From contig NZ_JAHXRW010000006.1 of NCBI RefSeq assembly GCF_019429625.1, forward strand, positions 181,806-245,805: a stretch of 64,000 nucleotides of DNA, written 5' to 3'. Shown in pieces: positions 57,801 through 64,000 of the stretch. The translations under genes and the position numbers were made by a program. Below the pieces are notes generated by a model. That model saw nothing but the letters and a program-made list of their open reading frames with translations, did not search any database and was not told the DNA's origin. The first letter of the stretch is position 1; each line of letters begins with the position of its first letter. This DNA comes from Celeribacter sp. PS-C1. GTDB lineage: Bacteria; Pseudomonadota; Alphaproteobacteria; Rhodobacterales; Rhodobacteraceae.

Positions 57801-57874
57801 AATAGTCACTCATCACATTGGATTTTTTGGCTTATCTCTTCTGGAGTTGCTTCCGGCGCAAGTCTGTCCATTGG

Positions 57875-58177
57875 CTAGGTTCGTGGCTTGTAGCGGAATT
57901 CCCTAAGCCGCCGTTTCGCAGCCTGAAGCTCCTCAGGTGAAAACAATGCGTGGCATTCTGGGTTCTCAACAATCATCGCTTCGACCGTAAGATCGAGCCG
58001 CCCTCTTTCATAAAGAGCGGCGTATCCGCTACTTGGCATTCTCGAATTTAGCAATGATTTCGCTGTGTCGATACCGCCTCGCTCGTTGAGCATCGTGAGA
58101 AACGCCGTAGCATTGTAGCCTGCCTCTTCTTTCGCCCGTCGATAAATGTCAAACATCATTTGGTCGAAGTTTTTCAC
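57875..58177 (-). CDS. conserved mobile-element protein, unknown
   Basis: A 100-residue protein with the sequence pattern FDIYRRAKEEAGYNATAFL...ERGGIDTAKSLL...GYAALYERGRLDLTVEA, which I know as a common uncharacterised family found on many mobile elements. GTG 58177 with AGAGG upstream is preferred over GTG 58186. It lies 31 bp after the regulator gene and is likely its operon partner. Function unknown. Confidence 0.75.
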   Translation of the reverse strand: MKNFDQMMFDIYRRAKEEAGYNATAFLTMLNERGGIDTAKSLLNSRMPSSGYAALYERGRLDLTVEAMIVENPECHALFSPEELQAAKRRLREFRYKPRT

Positions 58178-58208
58178 AGAAAACACCTCTCTTGCAGGAT
58201 TGCGACAC

Positions 58209-58547
58209 TCAGTAGTCGAGCGAAATCTTCACTTGGCTAGGGGAAATGCCCGCCAGTTTCGCGATTGTCTGCTTTGCTTCCGCAATGACGGTTGGGAGGT
58301 CCTGATTGGTTGGAAGGGGGGCAGACACCGGAGTGCTCTCGTCAGCCGTCAACATTGTGGGCGAGACGCCCAGCACCTTGGCCAGCTCAGTCAGATTGTG
58401 TTCCCGTGGCTCTGTGTTGCCCTCTTCCCAGTTCCAAACACACGTAGTCGAAACTCCAATCTCGGATGCGAGGCGCGTCTTGGACATGCCATTCTTTTCC
58501 CGAAGGTTCTTTAGTCTTTCAGCAAAGGTTACGCTGTGCGCATTCAT
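58209..58547 (-). CDS. XRE-family helix-turn-helix regulator
   Basis: A 112-residue regulator. The N-terminal Cro/CI helix-turn-helix is LKNLREKNGMSKTRLASEIGVSTTCVWNWEEG (read in parts), followed by LTELAKVLGVS. The C-terminal part is a short dimerising or ligand tail. GGAGG stands five bases before ATG 58547. It is first in a two-gene operon and probably represses it. Confidence 0.85.
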   Translation of the reverse strand: MNAHSVTFAERLKNLREKNGMSKTRLASEIGVSTTCVWNWEEGNTEPREHNLTELAKVLGVSPTMLTADESTPVSAPLPTNQDLPTVIAEAKQTIAKLAGISPSQVKISLDY

Positions 58548-59325
58548 GACTTCCTCCAATTCTGTTGCTTGTCCGAGGATATCTCGTAATTTTACTTTTT
58601 AAAAGTAAAAAGTGAAAAATTACTTAAAATTGAAGTAAAGGTCTGTTTGGGGGCAATGATTGTCAATTCCTCAAGGGAAGGCTCATGAACTCGTTTTCTG
58701 GGAGGCAAAGGTAAGTTCAAAGTTTGCGCCAACCTTGCTGCCGCGCACGGGTGCGGAATGCAAAAATTTGTATCCATGTCTGACTACACAATTGTGAAAA
58801 TGGATGATATTTTTCCTTTTAAGTCATAGGGCTATGGATGCCCGTCACCCCGTGTGGGGGCACCATTTTTCAAAATAAAATCGATTGTTCGGATCTGCCG
58901 CTTTCGTGTTTGTTCCGTTTTGAAAATGGAAGCCATACGGAGGCACGCTGAGGGAGGAAGCTGAGTGTTGCGGGGGCAACGGCGTTGAGCGTTTCGTCTG
59001 ATCCGTAAACAGTTTCTCTTTTGGCTTGCGGCGCTTCGAGAGCGCAGAGAGAAATCAAGTTTCATCCCATCCCTGATAGTTCGGCTCAGGGGGGAGAAGG
59101 CGAGGTCTCGCCTCATTCGAACTTCTAAAGAAGCGAAGCTTTCCGGGAAGGTGGCGGAGGTTTGTCCATCCGCAGCACATTCGTAGCGCCTGTTGCGTTC
59201 GTTATCGTCAGGCTCAGACTCAACCATGTGCCAAGAATGCTTGGCGACGGATAGATGAACACAACCCTAAGCAATTGCTTCCCTTCTCCCTCGGAAGGGG
59301 GAAGGGAAGCACGCCAGTGTGGGCG
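58548..59325. other. gene-poor region containing the right end of the array
   Basis: About 780 bp. It holds copy C (58850-58866) and A/T-rich DNA near 58580-58640. The long minus-strand frame 58832-59227 has a random composition and no ribosome site. The 5' part of the truncated Hint gene, expected here if the insertion were clean, is not present, so DNA was lost. Confidence 0.5.
58850..58866 (+). repeat. att-like core, copy C
   Basis: Identical 17-bp core to copy A. Its left flank matches that of copy B (TGTATCCATG about 80 bp upstream, TCATAGGG exactly 26 bp upstream). This is the expected right end of the array. Confidence 0.65.
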
Positions 59326-59928
59326 CTATCGTCCCAACCGCTCGAATTCAGTGCGATTATCCCGGCCAATCCCAAGCCAACCTCGGGTGGTCTCCGCGAT
59401 CTTGGCGACGATGCGTCTACGTTCGGCGATCCCGTCCTCGCCGCCATCTACGGCGACGAGCGCGCGACCGTCGGACGCGATCATCTGCTCCGGGACGATG
59501 ACTGCCTGGGTCCGGGCATCTCGCACCTCGATCTTGTATCGGACACTTTCCACACCCGTTCCCGAGGGGGCGCTGTGAAAGGCTCTGGGGGTCAGCGCAT
59601 GAAACTGGACCAGCTCGACGTCAAAAACGACAGGAACCGGACCTCTGAGAGATTTGCTGCCTTCGGAGAGGCCATCCTCGAGGATCGCCGCGACCTGCGC
59701 GCGCGTGTTTCCTGGGCCATCGCCATACCAGACGATATCTTCGCTGGGGATCATGGCATTGGTCGTGTTGACCTCCAGCTCTTCTGGAACGTCGACATGG
59801 ACGGCCTTGACGGTCCAGCTTCTGGAAACCTCGGGCGAGATCGGCGCGTAGTCCACCAGAAATCCGGAACAACCGGCGAGCCCGATCAGAGCGAGAGAAG
59901 AGATGATTTTGCGGGAGACCGCTGACAT
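59326..59928 (-). CDS. lipoprotein (probably DUF6778)
   Basis: A 200-residue lipoprotein with lipobox LAGC (Cys at ~20). The mature domain is mixed alpha/beta with PVVFDVELVQFHAL and a C-terminal WLGIGRDN. I recognise the pattern as a Rhodobacteraceae lipoprotein family, assigned from memory. Function unknown. It lies on the same strand as the 60033 and 60761 genes. Confidence 0.75.
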   Translation of the reverse strand: MSAVSRKIISSLALIGLAGCSGFLVDYAPISPEVSRSWTVKAVHVDVPEELEVNTTNAMIPSEDIVWYGDGPGNTRAQVAAILEDGLSEGSKSLRGPVPVVFDVELVQFHALTPRAFHSAPSGTGVESVRYKIEVRDARTQAVIVPEQMIASDGRALVAVDGGEDGIAERRRIVAKIAETTRGWLGIGRDNRTEFERLGR

Positions 59929-60032
59929 GGGTATTTCCTTATACTTGTTGTGCGAGATGGTTTTGCTGTCGCCGAGAACGGCGGCAGACTGAATCCTTCA
60001 GAATCTATGAGGAACGGCCTGAGTGGAATTCT

Positions 60033-60503
60033 CTACCGCGCGGCATCCGGTACGGATGCAAGAAAGCCCACGGCCTTCCACGCGATCACGAGTTCCTCTA
60101 CGTCGTTAGATCTTTTCATTTCCGCGGAAATATCGAAGCTCTCACAGGAAATGTCGGAGAGTTCGATCTTCCAGTCTGGCGACAAAACAGCAGTCTCCAA
60201 GGAGATCGAAGGTGGCGCGTCGAAGGTAACGTCGAGCCAGACGCGACGGATCAGTCTGATGGCTCGGATGTCCTCTTCGGTTTCGGGGAGGCATGGATGC
60301 AGGCGGGTCTGAAGATGCTCCTGCCCGTGCAGCAGGCAGGTTTCCTGATCGGACGACGTCACATGTTGCTTGGACCGTTTCATCGGGTCTGAATGCGCCG
60401 CATCAAAACAGTCTCGAGCCAGCCAAACCTTGCGGATCATTCTGGGGACATGGTCTTGTTGCGGACGTTTTCTCAGATTTCTGACCGTACTCGTAAAACC
60501 CAT
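60033..60503 (-). CDS. hypothetical protein
   Basis: A 156-residue protein with AGGAG six bases before ATG 60503. The sequence is charged, with a His/Arg-rich first half and a strand-like RRVWLDVTFDAPPSISLE middle. No signal peptide and no family recognised. The ribosome site makes it more likely real than chance. It lies 104 bp upstream of the lipoprotein gene. Confidence 0.5.
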   Translation of the reverse strand: MGFTSTVRNLRKRPQQDHVPRMIRKVWLARDCFDAAHSDPMKRSKQHVTSSDQETCLLHGQEHLQTRLHPCLPETEEDIRAIRLIRRVWLDVTFDAPPSISLETAVLSPDWKIELSDISCESFDISAEMKRSNDVEELVIAWKAVGFLASVPDAAR

Positions 60504-60760
60504 ATGGTTCTCCTGATCGTAAATCACCGCAAACATCGTTGGGCGGTGTATAGATTGCCATAGATATGAAGCAGGCCAGGTCGGAGCGGACTCCGTTGCA
60601 ACCTCATCATTATTTGGGGGGCATGAGAGGTTGCTGCTGGTCCTGGCCTGCAGACCTCTCTCCCATGAAAGGGGGGCAGGAGAGAGGAATTCCAGAATTC
60701 AAGTGGCTTAAAAAACGAAGGCTCTGTCGCGCTCCTTCACCTCATGCCATTTCACCAACA

Positions 60761-62497
60761 TTACGCCGCCCCTTGCGCGATGTGGCCGCGTGCGATGGTG
60801 GGACGGAGCAAGGCCGCTTCGTGGCTTTTCAAAGCCATGCGGGCCGTGGTTCTGTCGGCGTCAGGGTGGTCCGCGTCCAGCTCCGGGAAAAGTTCCAGGA
60901 TTTCCGCCCGCGTGTCTTCGCACAGGGTGTCCAGTCCTTCTTTGCCCGGGTGGAAACTTTCCGACCAGGCGCCTTCGGCGAGGATGATTTCATGGTCGTC
61001 GAACAGGATATGCCAGTATTCGACCATCCCGCCTTCGACTTGGCGCACGTGTTTGCCGTCCAGCAGGTGTTTTGCGGCCACGAGAACTTCGCTGTGACCC
61101 ACGAGCAGTTCCACCTCTGCGCCCTTCATCAGCATCCGGTGGTTCGGTGACACCATCAGATCGCGCGCGTTGCCCAAGGTGCCCTCAGGGATCAAAATGG
61201 GCGCGACCTTGCCCGTTGCCGGGCGTTTGGTCGACCCGATCCAGCGCACCGGACGGAAGCCATGGTCGCGTGTCAAAACCAGATCGTCGGGGGAGAGATC
61301 TTCGATCGGCACCAGTCCAGACGCCGTGGTGATCAGCGTCCCAGACACGAAGCAGATGACATTTGTGTTGTCCCAGGTCAGATCGGCGGAGGACACCGCG
61401 GAACCGCCATTCTCAAGGGTCAGGCTGTTCCCCGTCCCCCAAGCATGGATGTCGTTTAAGATGCCGTCGTCGTCTTGGTCGGCGCGCATCCATTGCCGCG
61501 GATTTGTGATGACAGTCGGGTCGATGTCCCCCGCGGCGACGGCGGCATCGTAGTTTTCCTGATTATAATAGCCCGACAGATCGACAAAGTCGTTGTTGGA
61601 CTGGTCTTTATCGTTGATCGGCCCGGAGTTCCCGGTGTTGAAGTCCGTGATCGTGTCATGACCCCCGTCCGTCGGATCAACGACGAACGTGTCGTTTCCG
61701 GCTCCCCCGGTCAGAACATCATCGCCGGTGCCGCCATCAAGCGTGTCATCGCCGGTGCCGCCATCAAGCGTGTCATTTCCGGCTTCGCCGTAAAGCGTGT
61801 CATCGTTTCTTTCGCCGTAAAGCGTGTCATTTCCGTCGCCGCCGTAGACCCAGTCATCTCCCCGGCCCGCATAGACCGTATCGTTGCCGCCATAGGCTTC
61901 GATCAGGTCGTCATTCGATCCCTCGGCGCCCCCGATGTCGACACCAGCCCCTGTGTTGTCTCTGTTGTCGACCATGTCGCCCTCGGGGTCACCCGAGTAG
62001 CTCACATCAATAAAGTTATCGGCTTCAGTGCCTTCGATAATGCCGTCTGGGAGGCCGTCGCTTAGGTCGATCGAGTACGGAGTATAGTTCCCGAGATAAT
62101 CCGAACCCAGCAATTCACTGGACAGAACCTCAAAGCTTTCGATGACCGCATTTTCATATTCTGGCGGGACGCTGGCCAGATACCAAAGGTATTCGCCGTT
62201 TTCCAACTCAAGAACGCGGGCATTCTCAGGAGAGCCCGCAGCGTCCCAATTGATCACGGTGCCATCCGTCAGCGTCAACTCAACGTCGACGGCATAGATA
62301 TTCACGATGGTTGTTTCGACACCATTTACGATAATCGTGTCGTTAGGACCCTGATAGCCATCGTTCGCGAGGTCGAGATCGAAGCTTTGCAAATCAGCCT
62401 CGGTGATCGTGTACACGGTACCGCTTGTCAGATCCAACGAGGACGTGACGTAGGTGATCCCGCTGCCGTCATAGTTAGGAACCTTAGTTAAAGCCAT
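60761..62497 (-). CDS. secreted RTX-repeat protein with C-terminal Hint domain
   Basis: A 578-residue protein. The first ~200 residues are strand-rich and unrecognised. RTX nonapeptides (GGxGNDTLxG) run at about residues 205-270 and would bind calcium. The Hint domain begins at [10 protein letters not shown] (~382) and includes [15 protein letters not shown] and MVSPNHRML, with the catalytic Cys, Thr and His visible. Hint domains self-cleave or attach lipids. There is no signal peptide, consistent with type I export, but no exporter lies nearby. Confidence 0.85.
   Translation of the reverse strand: MALTKVPNYDGSGITYVTSSLDLTSGTVYTITEADLQSFDLDLANDGYQGPNDTIIVNGVETTIVNIYAVDVELTLTDGTVINWDAAGSPENARVLELENGEYLWYLASVPPEYENAVIESFEVLSSELLGSDYLGNYTPYSIDLSDGLPDGIIEGTEADNFIDVSYSGDPEGDMVDNRDNTGAGVDIGGAEGSNDDLIEAYGGNDTVYAGRGDDWVYGGDGNDTLYGERNDDTLYGEAGNDTLDGGTGDDTLDGGTGDDVLTGGAGNDTFVVDPTDGGHDTITDFNTGNSGPINDKDQSNNDFVDLSGYYNQENYDAAVAAGDIDPTVITNPRQWMRADQDDDGILNDIHAWGTGNSLTLENGGSAVSSADLTWDNTNVICFVSGTLITTASGLVPIEDLSPDDLVLTRDHGFRPVRWIGSTKRPATGKVAPILIPEGTLGNARDLMVSPNHRMLMKGAEVELLVGHSEVLVAAKHLLDGKHVRQVEGGMVEYWHILFDDHEIILAEGAWSESFHPGKEGLDTLCEDTRAEILELFPELDADHPDADRTTARMALKSHEAALLRPTIARGHIAQGAA
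61691..61880 (-). repeat. 27-bp tandem repeats encoding RTX nonapeptides
   Basis: The 27-bp units from about 61718 onward (two nearly identical, then diverging) encode nonapeptides such as GGTGDDTLD. The DNA repeats can expand or contract by slippage in units of 9 residues. Confidence 0.8.
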
Positions 62498-63044
62498 TTC
62501 ACATACCCCTTTACTTGCGCGCTCGCACGGTCATCTGGGCTTGCAGAGTTCGCGCGCTGGCTTGCGCCCCCATTCGCCTTTGCGTCCCGCGCCGCGCCGT
62601 TGCCTCACGGCTCTTGCGCCGCGACCGGAATCGCAAAGTCTATCCGTGACTTTCTTCACAAACCTCACGTTTGACGCGATGGTTTAGGGGCAAAGGGACG
62701 AAATTTGGGACGAAGGGACGAAGGGACGGACACGCTTTCGCCGCCAAAATGCGGTGTAAGCGGGGGGGGGGGGACGTGAACGCGGCTCATCAAATGAGGT
62801 TGCTGGCTTTGAGCGGCGTTGGCGTGCGAAGTCGAGGTGGAAACTGGATGATGGGGGCTGCCTCAAGGCAGGACGGTTTAGCCACACTGACGAGAAACCT
62901 GATGTTTTCCCCGTAAATGCGGCTTGTTTTGCCACACGTGGGCCAATAGTTGGTCTTACCCCACGTTAAGCGCAGGTGCGCTCAGCGTGAGATGCGTGCG
63001 CATCGCCAGTTGTGAGAATCGTCAAGCCAATTAAAGTGAGCCAG
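62498..63044. other. divergent intergenic region with low-complexity DNA
   Basis: About 550 bp. It holds a short repeat (GGGACG units at 62695, 62707, 62715 and 62723) and a 12-G run (62762-62773). It separates the RTX/Hint gene from the LytTR-type regulator gene and should carry both promoters. Confidence 0.6.
62762..62773 (+). repeat. poly-G tract (12 G)
   Basis: Twelve consecutive G residues in the divergent intergenic region. Such tracts vary in length by slippage and can alter promoter spacing. Confidence 0.9.
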
Positions 63045-63968
63045 ATGGAGACAGCGAAGAAGCCGCCAGTGCAGATAACTTTGAAGTACCTAAATGGAAC
63101 GTCAGTGACATTTGGGGCGGATAAATGTCTGACGCTCCTGTCGCATCGCTTCATTCTGATCGCGATGCTCTCATTTATTATGATATTTACCCTACTTGCG
63201 CCTTGGGACAACGCCAACACTCTGCCCTTCATGCAGCGCTTTATTCTACTCACTTTGGCGGTCGTGTTCGGGTGGTTGGAGTTCATGCTCTCGTTAAAAC
63301 TCTACGCATACCTAATGCGGCGCAAGAGGGCGGTCGTCGTCTGGTCGATTGGCCTAGTAATCGTCTTGGTCACTGTCACGACACCGTTTTGGTATTGGTT
63401 CACATACCTTCTGGGAGGCGAACCGCTTAAACTAAAGTCTCTCTTCTTTCAGGTCGTGTTCAATACCTTCATCAATGAAATGCTGCTGACGGTCCTCGGC
63501 AACTTCGTCATTCCGAGTGCTTTGAAGGACATGCGGAAACATGAACAAAAAGCCAGCCCGGCTCCGCACGCCACGCAGGATGATCAGAGGTCAGAAGTTG
63601 CGCCCCCGAGATTTGTCACGCTGGGAACGGAAACGCTTGATGCCCTCAGTATTGTAAAGATCGAGGCGCAACAGAACTACATTCTGATCACCACGACCGA
63701 CACTGGAAATCGGCTCGCAAGGACCAGCTTGTCCAGCGCTATCGACAAGTTGCCCAAAGATCTCGGGGCGCGCATTCACCGCAGCTATTGGGTCGCATAT
63801 AGCCAGATTGAAACCGTCGAGAAGGTTGCAAACGGATATCAAGTTCACTTGTGTGACGGAAGCATCCTGCCTGCACCTCGCTCACGCTTTCTGGCGGAGG
63901 TCGACATGAGCAAAGGCGCGAAGACCCTGCCAGACCCGACAAATTTTGAACGTTCCATGGCGGGCTGA
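63045..63968 (+). CDS. membrane-bound LytTR-domain transcriptional regulator
   Basis: A 307-residue protein. Four membrane segments lie in residues ~35-165 (FILIAMLSFIMIF; LTLAVVFGWLEFML; VWSIGLVIVLVTV; VFNTFINEMLLTVL). A LytTR DNA-binding domain at ~190-300 contains VKIEAQQNYILI, RTSLSSAIDKLP and IHRSYWVAYSQIE. It probably senses a membrane signal and regulates transcription directly. ATG 63045 is chosen; a GTG at 63012 is possible. It is divergent from the RTX/Hint gene. Confidence 0.85.
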   Translation: METAKKPPVQITLKYLNGTSVTFGADKCLTLLSHRFILIAMLSFIMIFTLLAPWDNANTLPFMQRFILLTLAVVFGWLEFMLSLKLYAYLMRRKRAVVVWSIGLVIVLVTVTTPFWYWFTYLLGGEPLKLKSLFFQVVFNTFINEMLLTVLGNFVIPSALKDMRKHEQKASPAPHATQDDQRSEVAPPRFVTLGTETLDALSIVKIEAQQNYILITTTDTGNRLARTSLSSAIDKLPKDLGARIHRSYWVAYSQIETVEKVANGYQVHLCDGSILPAPRSRFLAEVDMSKGAKTLPDPTNFERSMAG

Positions 63969-64000
63969 ACCGCCCCCAAGCCGCATCATCGCGCGGCTTT

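Larger units (their letters stand above)
57784..58866. mobile_element. small element 2 of the tandem array, no integrase (cis-mobilizable type)
   Basis: 1.08 kb between copies B and C. It holds only two minus-strand genes, an uncharacterised protein and a Cro/CI-type regulator. It has both ends but no recombinase, as expected for a cis-mobilizable element that uses the integrase of its neighbour. Inference from repeat layout. Confidence 0.5.

Noticed and set aside
58832..59227. A 131-codon minus-strand frame at the right end of the array
   Set aside because: Composition is random (Arg/Ser-rich), there is no ribosome site, and it is not the missing Hint N-terminus.

Overview
The window is chromosome of a marine-type alphaproteobacterium of the family Rhodobacteraceae (roseobacter group). 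This is inferred from GC-rich coding sequence, the style of the proteins (LdtR-like MarR regulator, SdhE, AsnC/ornithine decarboxylase pair, Rhodobacteraceae-only small proteins, RTX/Hint-domain secreted proteins) and the pcm-tolC-'popZ-like' gene order. No genus can be fixed from sequence reading alone.

Bases 1 to about 40,900 are ordinary core genome. They begin with the tail of a bufferin-type (BufC/DoxX) operon. There follow thyA-folA, aspartate aminotransferase, metG with a tRNA-Leu(UAA), a GH128-like hydrolase, rhomboid protease, inositol monophosphatase, a divergent metR/metF pair, ornithine decarboxylase facing its likely AsnC-type regulator, valS, several PLP enzymes, a phosphatase/ABC-exporter operon, ygfZ, a BKACE enzyme, efp, cobQ, and a minus-strand cluster pcm-tolC-PopZ-like. 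Many units end in recognisable rho-independent terminators.

From 40,888 rightward the chromosome carries inserted DNA. An intact tRNA-Cys(GCA) is followed by a tyrosine integrase, and a 45-bp copy of the tRNA 3' part recurs at 48,327-48,371. This defines a 7.45-kb integrative element holding the integrase, a DUF3644/HEPN-like protein, a serine recombinase, an HUH-motif protein, two exported proteins of unknown role and gene remnants. After a native autotransporter comes a second insertion zone, 52,338-58,866. Three diverged copies of one att-like core (A, B, C) are arranged so that A and B share their right flanks while B and C share their left flanks. That is the pattern left by two elements in tandem at one site: a 5.4-kb one with integrase, serine recombinase and ParB-like protein, and a 1.1-kb one with only two genes and no recombinase (a cis-mobilizable remnant). 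A Hint-domain gene is truncated exactly at the left edge of this array, and a tRNA-Thr-like gene with a damaged acceptor stem lies against the integrase stop codon.

The right end (59,300-64,000) holds a lipoprotein, an orphan protein, an RTX-repeat/Hint secreted protein, a low-complexity intergenic stretch with a 12-G tract, and a membrane-bound LytTR-type regulator.
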